This document shows positions 28,651-37,669 of a stretch of DNA of 64,000 nt, piece by piece (position 1 is the first letter of the stretch; each line of letters begins with the position of its first letter). This DNA is from Maritimibacter sp. 55A14 (GTDB lineage Bacteria > Pseudomonadota > Alphaproteobacteria > Rhodobacterales > Rhodobacteraceae): NCBI RefSeq assembly GCF_003122205.1, contig NZ_QEYE01000004.1, positions 124,001 through 188,000 of the forward strand, given 5' to 3'. The notes beneath the pieces were generated by a model. The model did no database searches, was not told where the DNA came from, and worked only from the letters and a program-made list of their open reading frames with translations. The position numbers and the translations under genes are program-made.

Positions 28651-28879
28651 TTTTTCTCGCCCTCCGCGCGGTGATGATCCGGATACTGTCATCACGGATG
28701 GTGAAAACAACCGCTATAGCAATGCCCTCGACGTATCCGATTGCGATTTGGCGCTGCTCGATCTCGCTGCGTGCAGGAAGGAGCAGGTGCTCACTCGCAA
28801 AAACCTCTGCGGCGTCGAGAAAGTCAATTCCATGCTTGCGAAGCGTTTGTTCCCGTTTGTCGTCGTCGTAGCTGAACAT
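28586..28879 (-). CDS. brnT: BrnT-type toxin (RelE-like ribonuclease)
   Basis: 97 aa, the normal BrnT size. Typical features are the N-terminal RKHGIDFLDAAEVF, the central QRQIAIGYVEGIAIAVVF and the C-terminal [16 protein letters not shown]. Family knowledge: BrnT is an RNase-fold toxin that blocks translation. All conserved blocks appear intact, so it may be active. The ATG at 28879 lacks a clear ribosome-binding site. It is first in the brnT-brnA pair, about 120 bases downstream of a strong promoter. Base composition is about 51% G+C over 28681-28980 (154 of 300), well below the neighbours, suggesting recent acquisition. Confidence 0.88.
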   Translation of the reverse strand: MFSYDDDKREQTLRKHGIDFLDAAEVFASEHLLLPARSEIEQRQIAIGYVEGIAIAVVFTIRDDSIRIITARRARKNEREAYHTHVAQRDAENEKPN

Positions 28880-29003
28880 TGGGGAGTTTCTCGTTTTTTA
28901 ACACGGATCGAATGAGACAAAACATCGAACTCCCTCCGGCTTCTTGCTGACGGGCTCCAAACTTCTGCAAGAAGCTTTAGTCCACCACATCGGAGCCATA
29001 ATC

Positions 29004-29034
29004 TGTATATACATATTGTAGCTACAGCAATCAA
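29004..29034 (-). promoter_or_regulatory. brnTA promoter with two palindromic operators
   Basis: Read on the minus strand: TTGATT (29034-29029), 17 bases, TATATA (29011-29006), a near-ideal sigma70 promoter. Two perfect 10-base palindromes, TGTAGCTACA (29017-29026, in the spacer) and TGTATATACA (29004-29013, over the -10), have centres 13 bases apart. They are probable BrnA binding sites for autorepression. Confidence 0.7.
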
Positions 29035-29037
29035 CCC

Positions 29038-29066
29038 CTTGGACTCAGGCCTCCGGTTACGTATGT
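29038..29066 (+). promoter_or_regulatory. Candidate sigma32 promoter of hslU
   Basis: CTTG (29038-29041), 18 bases, CGTATGT (29060-29066), one mismatch from CTTG-N17/18-CYTATNT. It is 28 bases upstream of the hslU ATG and begins just outside the brnTA promoter, so hslU could be induced by heat independently of hslV. Confidence 0.5.
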
Positions 29067-29094
29067 CACCTGAAAGTTAATCAGGAGTTCACGC

Positions 29095-30402
29095 ATGACC
29101 GACCTGACACCGCGCGAGATCGTCTCGGAGCTCGACCGCTTCATCATCGGTCAGAAGGACGCCAAGCGCGCCGTGGCCGTGGCGCTGCGCAACCGCTGGC
29201 GGCGCAAGCAGCTCGACGCCGAAATGCAGGAGGAGGTCTATCCCAAGAACATCCTGATGATCGGGCCGACCGGCGTCGGCAAGACCGAGATCTCGCGCCG
29301 GCTGGCACGGCTGGCCCGCGCGCCCTTCATCAAGGTGGAGGCCACGAAATTCACCGAGGTGGGCTATGTCGGGCGCGACGTGGAACAGATCATCCGCGAT
29401 CTGGTGGAAAGCGCCATCGCCATGACCCGCGAGACCATGCGCGAAGAGGTCAAGGCGCGCGCCCACGAGGCCGCCGAGGATCGCGTGCTTGACGCCATCG
29501 CGGGTCCCGATGCGCGCGGCGGCACGCGCGACCTGTTCCGCAAGAAGCTGCGCGCGGGCGAGCTCGATGACAAGGAGATCGAGCTCGACCTGGCCGACAC
29601 CTCCAACCCGATGCAGATGCTCGACATTCCCGGTCAGCCCGGTGGCAGCGCGGGGATGATGAACCTGGGCGACATCTTCGGCAAGGCGTTCGGCGGGCGC
29701 ACCGTGCGGCGCAAGCTGAAGGTTTCCGACAGCTACGAGGTTCTGGTCGCCGAGGAAGCCGACAAGCTTCTGGACGAGGAGGCCGTGAACAAGGCCGCGC
29801 TGGCCGCGGTGCAGGAGAACGGGATCGTCTTCCTCGACGAGATCGACAAGGTCTGCGCGCGCACCGACGCCAAGGGCGCCGATGTCAGCCGCGAGGGCGT
29901 GCAGCGCGACCTGTTGCCACTGGTCGAGGGCACCACCGTCGCCACGAAATACGGGCCGGTGAAAACCGACCACATTCTTTTCATCGCCTCGGGCGCCTTC
30001 CACATCGCCAAGCCGTCGGACCTGCTGCCCGAATTGCAGGGCCGCCTGCCGATCCGGGTGGAGCTTCGGGCGCTCACCGAAGGCGATTTCGTCCGCATCC
30101 TGACCGAGACCGACAATGCGCTGACCCGGCAGTATACCGCGCTTCTGGGCACCGAGGGGGTCACCGTCAGCTTCACCGAAGGCGGCATCGCGGCGCTGGC
30201 GCGGATCGCGGCGGAGGTCAACCAGGCGGTGGAAAACATCGGGGCGCGCCGGCTCTACACGATCATGGAGCGGGTCTTCGAGGAGCTGTCCTTCAACGCT
30301 CCCGACAAGACCGGCGAGAGCGTGACAGTGGACGACGCCTTCGTGGAAAAGCACCTGGGCGAACTGGCGCGCTCGGTGGATGTGAGCCGGTACGTTCTCT
30401 GA
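29095..30402 (+). CDS. hslU: HslU, ATPase subunit of the HslVU protease
   Basis: 435 aa, full length. It is an AAA+ unfoldase that feeds proteins to HslV. Walker A GPTGVGKT is at 57-64, followed by the I-domain (about 105-240), Walker [10 protein letters not shown] near 243-251 and a C-terminal tail ending SRYVL, which is the part that inserts into HslV to activate it. The ATG at 29095 has CAGGAG upstream. Normally hslV and hslU form one operon; here 725 bases with the opposite-strand brnTA separate them. It ends 6 bases before the convergent hydrolase gene, with no visible terminator. Confidence 0.98.
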   Translation: MTDLTPREIVSELDRFIIGQKDAKRAVAVALRNRWRRKQLDAEMQEEVYPKNILMIGPTGVGKTEISRRLARLARAPFIKVEATKFTEVGYVGRDVEQIIRDLVESAIAMTRETMREEVKARAHEAAEDRVLDAIAGPDARGGTRDLFRKKLRAGELDDKEIELDLADTSNPMQMLDIPGQPGGSAGMMNLGDIFGKAFGGRTVRRKLKVSDSYEVLVAEEADKLLDEEAVNKAALAAVQENGIVFLDEIDKVCARTDAKGADVSREGVQRDLLPLVEGTTVATKYGPVKTDHILFIASGAFHIAKPSDLLPELQGRLPIRVELRALTEGDFVRILTETDNALTRQYTALLGTEGVTVSFTEGGIAALARIAAEVNQAVENIGARRLYTIMERVFEELSFNAPDKTGESVTVDDAFVEKHLGELARSVDVSRYVL

Positions 30403-30408
30403 ACCCGT

Positions 30409-31524
30409 TCACAGCCCCAGCGGGTTCAGCACCACCTGCGTGACATTGCGGAAGAGCCGGACCGAGCCGGGCAGCACGTTCGCCGCCCCGGCCTGATCGG
30501 CGTTCAGCGCCAACTGATAGGCGCGCAGGTTGCCCAGCACCGCGATCGCGGCAGGCGAGGTGGCGGTGGTGAAATGGCCCAGCCCGTCGCCGCCCCGGAC
30601 CTGCGTCGTGTCAACCACCGTCACGTTCAGATCGGCCAGCGCGTCGAGATCGTCCAGCGAGCCCAGGCGCGTGACCCGCCCGGTCAACCCGGCCGAGAGC
30701 ATCAGCGCCCGGTCGCGCCGGGAGGTGAAGATGAAGAAGGGCTGCGGCAGCACGCCGATGGCCCGCGCCTGGCTGCGGAACACATCCACGTCGATATCGG
30801 GCGAGAGCAACACCACGCCGCTGATCTTGCGCCAGAGCGGGCTGGCGCGGTCGCGGATCGCAGCCTGGCGCAGCGCCTCCATGGTCAGGAAGGAGCCCAT
30901 CGAATGGGCCACGATCAGGATTCGGTCGGTGCGGGTTTCGGCCACCTGATGCAGAAGCTGCTCCAGCCCGTCGCGGGCCGTCACCGTGCTGTCGCGGTCA
31001 TAGACATAGCCCAACGGATTGCCCGCCGACGGCCAGGCATAGCTGACCGCGGCGCCGGGGATCTCGAAATCATGGGTGATCTGCGCCAGCCGGTATAGCC
31101 CCTCGGCATAGGTGTTGTTGAAGCCATGAACGAAGACCACCACCTCGCGGCTGCTGGGGGCGAGCCCGTCCAGGTGCCGGTCCAGCCTTCGGGTGAAGTC
31201 CGGTCCCGTCAGCGCCATCTCGGAGGTGGTCACGAAGGCAAAATCGGGATCGACGCGGTTGCCGCGCGGCCATTCGATCTGGCCCTTCTCATGGTTGGGC
31301 GGCACCGATATGTCATAGAGCGCGTGGCGCAGCGCCTCCGCCCGCTTGGAGCCGAAGCGCGTCGGCCCCGTGGTCGGCACCCGTGATGTCGCCACGAAGA
31401 TGGAATGCACCGTCGCGCCTTCGGGGGCCGACTCCGACAAGGTGATCTGACCGCGCTGCGCACAGGCGGCGAGCGTGAGCGCGACGAGCAGGATCAGAAT
31501 GGGTCTGAGGGTACCCTGCCGCAT
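30409..31524 (-). CDS. Alpha/beta hydrolase lipoprotein (DUF900 type)
   Basis: 371 aa. Residues 1-21 form a lipoprotein signal with lipobox LAAC (ALTLAACAQ). The hydrolase domain has VVVFVHGFNNTYAEGLYR, the nucleophile elbow VAHSMGS and a late GHFT segment that may supply the catalytic His. This matches the DUF900 family of uncharacterised hydrolases. Three in-frame starts exist (GTG 31554, ATG 31530, ATG 31524); 31524 is chosen because GAGG lies eight bases upstream. The substrate is unknown. It is convergent with hslU (6 bases) and divergent from the MFS gene. Confidence 0.86.
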   Translation of the reverse strand: MRQGTLRPILILLVALTLAACAQRGQITLSESAPEGATVHSIFVATSRVPTTGPTRFGSKRAEALRHALYDISVPPNHEKGQIEWPRGNRVDPDFAFVTTSEMALTGPDFTRRLDRHLDGLAPSSREVVVFVHGFNNTYAEGLYRLAQITHDFEIPGAAVSYAWPSAGNPLGYVYDRDSTVTARDGLEQLLHQVAETRTDRILIVAHSMGSFLTMEALRQAAIRDRASPLWRKISGVVLLSPDIDVDVFRSQARAIGVLPQPFFIFTSRRDRALMLSAGLTGRVTRLGSLDDLDALADLNVTVVDTTQVRGGDGLGHFTTATSPAAIAVLGNLRAYQLALNADQAGAANVLPGSVRLFRNVTQVVLNPLGL

Positions 31525-31644
31525 CGGCATCGCCTCTTTGAAACCGGAACGCACGACCCGTCTTATCGAGCCTGCCGCAGCGCCTGTAAAGGGCGGACGC
31601 GGGCGCCGCTTGTGCTTGGGCGGGTCCGCGCGTAAGGCGGTTTC

Positions 31645-32865
31645 ATGTCAATGCGCGCATTCCTCGCCGAAAATTCCAGATGGCTGGCCGCCGGGGCGCT
31701 GCTGTCCTTCTCCTCCTCCTTCGGCCAAACCTTCTTCATCTCGATCTATGCCGGCGAGATCCGCGCCGCCTTCGGGCTGAGCCACGGGGAGTGGGGCGGC
31801 ATCTACACGCTGGGGACCACGGCCTCGGCGTTGCTTATGGTCTGGGCGGGCGGGCTGACCGACAGGTTCCGCGCCCGCGCCATCGGCACGGTGGTGATGG
31901 TGCTGCTGGCGGCGGCCTGCCTTGCGATGGCCCATGTCAGCGCCGCCTGGATGCTGCCCTTCGTCATCTTCGCGCTGCGCTTCGCCGGGCAGGGCATGTC
32001 CAGCCATGTGGCGATGGTGGCGATGGCGCGCTGGTTCGTGGCGACGCGGGGCCGGGCGCTGTCGATTGCGACGCTGGGCGTGACCGCGGGCGAGGCGTTT
32101 CTGCCGATGATCTTCGTGGCGCTCATGGCGGCGGTGCACTGGCAGACGCTCTGGCTGGCCGCGGCGGGGCTGGCGCTGCTCACGATCCCGGTGCTGCTGA
32201 TGCTGCTGCGCGTCGAACGCCGGCCGCAATCGCTGGGCGAGGGCAGTCATTCGGCGGGCATGGGCGGCCGCCACTGGACCCGGACAGAGATGCTGCGCCA
32301 CCCGCTATTCTGGTTCACCGTGCCGACGATCCTGGCGCCCTCGGCCTTTTCCACCGCGCTTTTCTTCCAGCAGGTGCACCTTGCCAATTCCAAGGGCTGG
32401 GAACTGGTGGAGTTCGTGGCGCTCTTCCCGCTCTTCTCGGCGGTGAGCGTGGCCTCGATGCTGACCGCGGGCTGGGCGCTGGACCGCTGGGGCACGGCGC
32501 GGCTGATGCCGGTCTACCAGTTGCCCTTCGCCGCCGGTTTCCTGGTCATGGGCCAGGCCCAGAGCATTGCCGCGGCGGCGGTGGCGATCATGCTCATGGC
32601 GATGACCGTGGGCGCGAACGCCACCCTGCCGCAAGCCTTCTGGGCGGAATTCTACGGCACCCGGCATATCGGCGCGATCAAGGCGATGGCGACCGCTGTG
32701 ATGGTCTTCGGCACCGCGCTGGGACCGGGGCTGACCGGCGGGCTCATCGACCTCGGCTATCCATTCCACACGCAGATGGCCGGCATCGCGGTTTATGTTC
32801 TCTGCGCGATGATGCTGATGGGCGCGGGCGTGCGCCGGGCCTCAACCGCCTTGCCTGCGGGTTAA
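31645..32865 (+). CDS. MFS transporter
   Basis: 406 aa with about twelve hydrophobic segments. The loop after the second helix, GGLTDRFRARAIGT, is the MFS signature between helices 2 and 3, and a similar one (GWALDRWGTARLM) appears in the second half. The closest feel is the monocarboxylate/oxalate-formate-like group, but the substrate cannot be read from sequence. The stop TAA is interlocked with the stop of the convergent smr gene (TTAA). Confidence 0.88.
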   Translation: MSMRAFLAENSRWLAAGALLSFSSSFGQTFFISIYAGEIRAAFGLSHGEWGGIYTLGTTASALLMVWAGGLTDRFRARAIGTVVMVLLAAACLAMAHVSAAWMLPFVIFALRFAGQGMSSHVAMVAMARWFVATRGRALSIATLGVTAGEAFLPMIFVALMAAVHWQTLWLAAAGLALLTIPVLLMLLRVERRPQSLGEGSHSAGMGGRHWTRTEMLRHPLFWFTVPTILAPSAFSTALFFQQVHLANSKGWELVEFVALFPLFSAVSVASMLTAGWALDRWGTARLMPVYQLPFAAGFLVMGQAQSIAAAAVAIMLMAMTVGANATLPQAFWAEFYGTRHIGAIKAMATAVMVFGTALGPGLTGGLIDLGYPFHTQMAGIAVYVLCAMMLMGAGVRRASTALPAG

Positions 32866-33470
32866 CGCGGGCGCCGCAGATAGACGTAGAGCGCCCCGCC
32901 GCCGCCATGGCTGGTATGGGCCTGCGCGACCTGGAGGACCAGCGCGGCCAGCGGCGGCGCGGCCAGCCAGTGCGGCACCTGGTGGCGCAGCACGCCGGGG
33001 CGCGCCGGGATCGGTCCTTCGTCGGGGCCGCGCCTGCCCTTGCCGGTGATCACCAGGACCAGCCGCTTGCCGTCCGCCGCGGCACTCAGAATGAAGCCGG
33101 TCAGCGCCGGATGGGCCTGGGCCAGCGTCATGCCGTGCAGGTCGATCCGGGCTTCGGGTTTCAGCTTGCCGCGCTTCATGCGGGTATAGGCGCGGCGGTC
33201 CATGGTCAGCGGCGCGGCCTCCAGCGTCTCGGAGATCGGCGGCGCGAGATCGTGGTGCGGACGGTCGCGGATCGCACGCTCACCCATTCGGAAAGACGGG
33301 ATCGCGGTTGTGCCGCGTGGATCGCGGGCCGGTTCGGGCGCTGCCCTGCCGGGCTCGGGTTCCGATGGCGCCGGCGGATCGCGGCGCAGGGGTGCTGCGG
33401 TCTCCGCCACCTTGCGCCAGAGCGCGCGTTCCTCCGGGCTCAGCTTTCTGGGTTCCTTTCGGCGCGCCAT
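32862..33470 (-). CDS. Smr-domain protein
   Basis: 202 aa. A basic, Pro-rich N-terminal half (about 1-95) precedes a C-terminal Smr (small MutS-related) domain: ARIDLHGMTLAQAHPALTGF, then RLVLVITGKGRRG, which is the LDLHG...GxG pattern of Smr nucleases. Stand-alone Smr proteins may nick DNA or cut RNA. It starts 4 bases after the mltA stop, in the order tim44-mltA-smr that is usual in Rhodobacterales. Confidence 0.9.
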   Translation of the reverse strand: MARRKEPRKLSPEERALWRKVAETAAPLRRDPPAPSEPEPGRAAPEPARDPRGTTAIPSFRMGERAIRDRPHHDLAPPISETLEAAPLTMDRRAYTRMKRGKLKPEARIDLHGMTLAQAHPALTGFILSAAADGKRLVLVITGKGRRGPDEGPIPARPGVLRHQVPHWLAAPPLAALVLQVAQAHTSHGGGGALYVYLRRPR

Positions 33471-33474
33471 GGGC

Positions 33475-34506
33475 TCAACCCCCCGGCGCCAGCCGATAGG
33501 CGATCTCGATGGGCAGCAGCACGATCATCCGGCCGGGATCGCGCATCGTGCCGGCGGCCCGGCCCGCCGCCTCGCCGCTGCCAAAGAAGATATCCGCGCG
33601 CTGCGCGCCCTTGATCGCCGATCCGGTATCCTGCGCCACCATCAGGCGGCGCAGCCTTGGCTTTCCGTCCGTTTCGAGCCAGACCGGCGCGCCGAGCGGC
33701 GTAAAGGCCGGATCGACGGCGATCGTGCGCATCGCCGTGATCGGTCGGTTCATCGCCCCCGGCGGGCCGTCCTTCTCGTCTACGCCCCGCAGCTTGCGGA
33801 AGAACACGAAGGACGGGTTGTGATGCAGCAGGTCGCGCCCGTCGCGCGGATTGCGCCGCACCCAGTTGCGGATCACCTGTGCCGAGACCTGATGCGGCCG
33901 GAACACGCCCCGGCGCACGAGCTCCCTGCCGACCGAGCGGTATTCGTGGCCGTTCTTGGCAGCATAGCCCACGCGCATCACGCGCCCGTCAGGCAGCCGG
34001 ATGCGCCCGGAGCCCTGCACATGCAGGAAGAACACGTCCACCGGATCGTCGAGCCAGGCGATCTCCAGCCCGCGTCCGGCGATGATGCCGCTCTCGATCT
34101 CGGCGCGGGTATACCAGGGGCGGCCCGGCACCAGTTCATGCGGCTTGGCGTAGATCGGATAGCGGAAGCGCCCGTCGGGGCGGAGCGCGCCGTTCAGTTC
34201 CGGCTCGTAATAGCCAGTGAAGAGCGCGGATTGCCCCGGCTCGAAGATCACCGGGCGGAAGAACATCTCGAAGAAACTGCGCGCGCCGGGGGCCTGATGG
34301 GCCAGCGCGCAGACAGGGGCCCATTCGGGATCTTCTATATCCATGCAGGTCTTGCGGAAGACCGACAATGCCGCCGCGTGATCGTCGTCGGCCCAGCCGT
34401 CGAGATCGGCGTAATCGATGATCTCGATGTCAGGCCCGGCCATGGCCGGCGGGGCGTGCAGGAGAAGCGCCGCCAGCAACGCCCGGACGAGCGGCGCCGG
34501 CGTCAT
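33475..34506 (-). CDS. mltA: Membrane-bound lytic murein transglycosylase A
   Basis: 343 aa. Signal peptide at residues 1-23 (LLAALLLHAPPAMA); no lipobox Cys is present, unlike E. coli MltA. The MltA domain with FTGYYEPELNG is followed by the 3D domain, whose catalytic Asp is expected within MVAQDTGSAIKGAQRADIFF. It cleaves peptidoglycan glycan strands to 1,6-anhydro products. The start overlaps the tim44-like stop by ATGA. Confidence 0.94.
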   Translation of the reverse strand: MTPAPLVRALLAALLLHAPPAMAGPDIEIIDYADLDGWADDDHAAALSVFRKTCMDIEDPEWAPVCALAHQAPGARSFFEMFFRPVIFEPGQSALFTGYYEPELNGALRPDGRFRYPIYAKPHELVPGRPWYTRAEIESGIIAGRGLEIAWLDDPVDVFFLHVQGSGRIRLPDGRVMRVGYAAKNGHEYRSVGRELVRRGVFRPHQVSAQVIRNWVRRNPRDGRDLLHHNPSFVFFRKLRGVDEKDGPPGAMNRPITAMRTIAVDPAFTPLGAPVWLETDGKPRLRRLMVAQDTGSAIKGAQRADIFFGSGEAAGRAAGTMRDPGRMIVLLPIEIAYRLAPGG

Positions 34507-35159
34507 CCACCGGTCGCGACAAGCAGCCAGTTCGGATCATCCGCGCCCATCCGGCGCGCAAAGGTCCAGACGTCGCGCTGGCGCTTGATTTCGTTGGCGT
34601 TGCCCTCGATCACCCGGCCCTCGCTGTCCTTCACGACCGAGGTCAACTCACCCGTGAAGCGAACGGTGATCTCGGCCTCGGCGGTGTCGGCGTTGAAGCC
34701 GGCATTCGTGATGTTGATGTCCCGCAGCCCGACGAATGTCGCCTCGACCTTCAGCCCCTCGTCCTCACGCGCGGCGAGCGCATCGACGAAGGTGTCGCGC
34801 ACGTCCTCGGCCAGGTAAGGCTCGATCTCATCCAGCTCGCCATTCTCGTAGCCCATGAGGATCATTTCATAGGCGCCGCGCGCGCCGCGCAGGAACTCGC
34901 CCACATTGAAGGATGGATCCGCTTGCTTCATTTGCGCCAGGGCGCGTGCGGCGTCCGAGCTTTCGGACACGTAGTCGGTGATATCGGTATCCGGTCCGCC
35001 CTCGATTACCTGAAAATCGCGGCGCTGTTCGCTGCGGGCCGGGGCTTCGGCCGGGGGTTTCTCGAACCCGTCGCGGGTGCCGAGCACGCTGCGAAGCCGC
35101 AGGATCAGAAAGATCGCGATACCGGCAAGGACGACGAGTTGAATCACCGCTGAACTCAT
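34503..35159 (-). CDS. Tim44-domain membrane protein
   Basis: 218 aa. One N-terminal membrane segment (about residues 4-22), a charged linker (25-70) and a Tim44-like domain (about 75-215; FNVGEFLRGARGAYEMILMG, VWTFARRMGADDPNWLLVAT). It is related to the matrix domain of mitochondrial Tim44; bacterial members are inner-membrane proteins of unclear role. The ATG at 35159 is chosen from the membrane segment and an AAAGAGG upstream; the longer open frame is not coding. It is the first gene of the tim44-mltA-smr operon, divergent from fxsA. Confidence 0.93.
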   Translation of the reverse strand: MSSAVIQLVVLAGIAIFLILRLRSVLGTRDGFEKPPAEAPARSEQRRDFQVIEGGPDTDITDYVSESSDAARALAQMKQADPSFNVGEFLRGARGAYEMILMGYENGELDEIEPYLAEDVRDTFVDALAAREDEGLKVEATFVGLRDINITNAGFNADTAEAEITVRFTGELTSVVKDSEGRVIEGNANEIKRQRDVWTFARRMGADDPNWLLVATGG

Positions 35160-35279
35160 GTGCTGGAAACCTCTTTGAGGCGTGAAGGGTTTGGCATCGC
35201 GCCGCTCGCACCATATGTAGGGGACGCTTGGGGCCAAGTCTAGCATGGCCCGGAACCCATTCTGCGCCAGGGGGGCGTC

Positions 35280-35789
35280 ATGTGGTTGTTTTTTCTCTTT
35301 GTCGCGGTTCCGATTGTCGAGATCGCGCTTTTCATTCAGGTCGGGGGGGCGATCGGGCTCTGGCCGACACTGGGCATCGTGGTGCTGACCGCGGTGCTGG
35401 GCACGGCGCTTATGCGCACGCAGGGGGTGCAGGCGCTGCACCGGCTGCAACGCGCGCTCAACGAAGGCGGCGATCCGGCGGTGCCGCTGGTCCACGGGGC
35501 GCTGATCCTGGTCGCCGGGGTGCTGCTGCTGACGCCGGGCTTTTTCACCGACGCCTTGGGCATCGCACTTCTGATCCCGCCGCTGCGCACGACGATCATC
35601 CGCATCGTCGGACGGCAGATGGTGGCGCGGAGCGTGGTCTTCACCTCGACCTCGGCCCGCGGTCCGCAACCCGGCCCCGGCCGCCCGCCGCAGGGAGCGG
35701 ACACGATCGAGGGTGATTACGAAGTCGTTGACGAGAGCGCGCCCGAAGACGGGCGCGACCGCCCCTCGGGCTGGAGCCGGCATCAGTAG
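35280..35789 (+). CDS. fxsA: FxsA family membrane protein
   Basis: 169 aa. Three or four membrane segments in the first 105 residues (LFFLFVAVPIVEIALFIQVG; LGIVVLTAVLGTALM; ALILVAGVLLLTPGFFTDAL), then a hydrophilic, Pro-rich tail. PGFFTDALGIALLIPP is the FxsA signature. E. coli FxsA relieves phage T7 exclusion by F; its normal role is unknown. It is divergent from tim44 and lies 73 bases before secB. Confidence 0.93.
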   Translation: MWLFFLFVAVPIVEIALFIQVGGAIGLWPTLGIVVLTAVLGTALMRTQGVQALHRLQRALNEGGDPAVPLVHGALILVAGVLLLTPGFFTDALGIALLIPPLRTTIIRIVGRQMVARSVVFTSTSARGPQPGPGRPPQGADTIEGDYEVVDESAPEDGRDRPSGWSRHQ

Positions 35790-35791
35790 CG

Positions 35792-35820
35792 TTGCTGCCC
35801 TATCTGCAAGCTGCTAAAGA
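35792..35820 (+). promoter_or_regulatory. Candidate sigma70 promoter of secB
   Basis: TTGCTG (35792-35797), 17 bases, TAAAGA (35815-35820), in the gap after fxsA and 42 bases before the secB ATG. Moderate match. Confidence 0.35.
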
Positions 35821-35862
35821 CCGGCTCAAATCGCACACGCACCGACCGATCAGGAGATACCG

Positions 35863-36372
35863 ATGGCTGAGACGACAGAATCCGGCAATGGCGCCGCCCA
35901 GGAAAACCAGCCCCCGCGGATGCAAATCCTGGGGCAGTTCATCCGGGACATGTCATTCGAGAACGTTGCCGCGCAATCCGGCATGAAGGGCGACGCACAG
36001 CCCGACATCAACGTGCAGGTCGGCGTCGATGCCCGCAAGCGCGAGACCGAAAACCAGTACGACGTGATCGTGAAGCTCAACATCTCGTCCAAGGCGAAGG
36101 GCGGCGACACGCAGATTTTCCTGATGGAGCTGGAATATGGCGGCATCATCCATCTGGAAAACGTGCCCGCGGACCAGCTTCACCCCTATCTGATGATCGA
36201 GTGTCCGCGGATGCTCTTCCCGTTCATCCGCCGCATCGTCAGCGACGTGACGCGGGACGGGGGCTATCCGCCGCTCAACCTCGACAATATCGACTTCCTG
36301 CAGATGTACCGCCAGCAGCTTGCGCAGCACCAGAAGGCGCAGGCCGAGGGGCAGAACAAGGCCGCCAACTAG
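35863..36372 (+). CDS. secB: Protein-export chaperone SecB
   Basis: 169 aa. It keeps preproteins unfolded and passes them to SecA through the zinc tail of SecA, which is intact in this genome. Characteristic stretches are [39 protein letters not shown] and [20 protein letters not shown]. The ATG at 35863 has CAGGAG upstream. Its TAG shares CTAG with the stop of the convergent dnaQ. Confidence 0.97.
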   Translation: MAETTESGNGAAQENQPPRMQILGQFIRDMSFENVAAQSGMKGDAQPDINVQVGVDARKRETENQYDVIVKLNISSKAKGGDTQIFLMELEYGGIIHLENVPADQLHPYLMIECPRMLFPFIRRIVSDVTRDGGYPPLNLDNIDFLQMYRQQLAQHQKAQAEGQNKAAN

Positions 36373-37058
36373 GAAGGCCAGAGCGTCTTGTCGCCCAGCG
36401 CCGCGACAAAGGCGGCATGGGCGTCGGCCTCGGCCTCGGTCAGCCGCGGCCCGAGCGGACGCGGCCGCGGGCCCGGCGCCCAGTCGGTATTGCCGAGCGC
36501 GTTTCCCGAACCGGAATACCCGGCGCTCAGTCCGAAATCGGGCTGGCGTCCGCCGATCAGCTCCAGATAGACCTCGGCCAGCAATTCACTGTCCAGAAGC
36601 GCGCCGTGCAGCGTGCGCCCGCTATTGTCCACACCAAAACGGCGGCAGAGCGCGTCGAGCGAATTGCCCGCGCCGGGATACTTCCGCCGGGCGATCTCCA
36701 GCGTATCGACGGCCCGCGACATCGGGATTCTCGGTAGATTCAGCCAACCCAGTTCGGCGTTGATGAATTTCATGTCGAAACTGGCATTGTGGATCACCAG
36801 CCGGGCATCGCCGATAAAGTCCACGAAAGCCTGCGAAATCTCGGCGAAAAGCGGCTTGTCGCGCAGGAAATCGTCGCCCAGTCCATGCACGGCGAAGGCT
36901 TCCGCCGGCATGGCGCGTGCGGGGTTGATGTACTGATGATAGGTACGGCCCGTGGCAACATGGTTGTAAAGCTCCAGTGCGCCGATTTCCACGATGCGGT
37001 CGCCGGTTTCCGGGTCGAGCCCCGTGGTTTCGGTGTCGAGCACGATCTCGCGCATCAT
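36369..37058 (-). CDS. dnaQ: DNA polymerase III epsilon subunit (3'-5' proofreading exonuclease)
   Basis: 229 aa. The DEDDh exonuclease motifs are present: Exo[10 protein letters not shown] at about 8-16, Exo[11 protein letters not shown] near 96 and Exo[17 protein letters not shown] near 155. The C-terminal tail (about 180-229) is the segment that should bind the polymerase alpha subunit. It proofreads DNA replication. It is last in the operon maf-aroE-coaE-dnaQ, with each junction an ATGA overlap, and is convergent with secB. Confidence 0.96.
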   Translation of the reverse strand: MMREIVLDTETTGLDPETGDRIVEIGALELYNHVATGRTYHQYINPARAMPAEAFAVHGLGDDFLRDKPLFAEISQAFVDFIGDARLVIHNASFDMKFINAELGWLNLPRIPMSRAVDTLEIARRKYPGAGNSLDALCRRFGVDNSGRTLHGALLDSELLAEVYLELIGGRQPDFGLSAGYSGSGNALGNTDWAPGPRPRPLGPRLTEAEADAHAAFVAALGDKTLWPS

Positions 37059-37669
37059 TCGCCCCCCTTATCCACCCCGGTCAGTTCCGCGATCAGATCC
37101 TGCACTGCCCGGCGCGCGTCTTCAAGCGTCCGCGTCTCTATCACGTGGTCGGCGCGTTGGCGTTTCTCGGCGTCGGGAACCTGCCGCGACAGGATGCTTT
37201 CGAAATGCGCTTCGGTCATGCCGGGACGCGCCAGGACGCGGGCACGCTGTTCCTCCTCGGGAGCCGACACGACAGCGACCGCATCCACCGTGCCTTCGGC
37301 GCCGGTCTCGTAGAGCAGCGGGATATCGACCACCACCAGATCCGCCCCGGCGCGCGCCTGCGCCGCGATGAAAGCCTGCCTGTCGGCCGCGACCAGCGGG
37401 TGCACGATGCGCTCGATCCGGCCCAGTGCCGCGGGATCGGCTGAGATGCGGCGCTTGAGCGCTTCGCGGTCCACGGCGCCCCCCACGACCGCATCGGGAT
37501 AGAGCGCGGCAATCGGCGCAACCGCCGCGCCACCCGCCGCGTAGAGCCGGTGCACCGCCGCGTCGGCATCCCAGACCGGCACGCCGAACTCGCGAAAGAA
37601 CCCGGCGGTGGTCGATTTCCCCATACCGATGGACCCGGTGAGACCCAGGATGAAGGGCCGCCCGCTCAT
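37055..37669 (-). CDS. coaE: Dephospho-CoA kinase
   Basis: 204 aa. The P-loop [12 protein letters not shown] lies at about residues 9-20. [21 protein letters not shown] and [10 protein letters not shown] are the usual CoaE motifs. It performs the last step of coenzyme A synthesis, phosphorylating dephospho-CoA. It overlaps aroE upstream and dnaQ downstream by ATGA on both sides. Confidence 0.96.
   Translation of the reverse strand: MSGRPFILGLTGSIGMGKSTTAGFFREFGVPVWDADAAVHRLYAAGGAAVAPIAALYPDAVVGGAVDREALKRRISADPAALGRIERIVHPLVAADRQAFIAAQARAGADLVVVDIPLLYETGAEGTVDAVAVVSAPEEEQRARVLARPGMTEAHFESILSRQVPDAEKRQRADHVIETRTLEDARRAVQDLIAELTGVDKGGE

Noticed and set aside
28714-29034. 106-codon open frame overlapping the brnTA promoter
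   Set aside because: It is out of frame with brnT, which has all family motifs, and it would place the strong promoter inside a gene.
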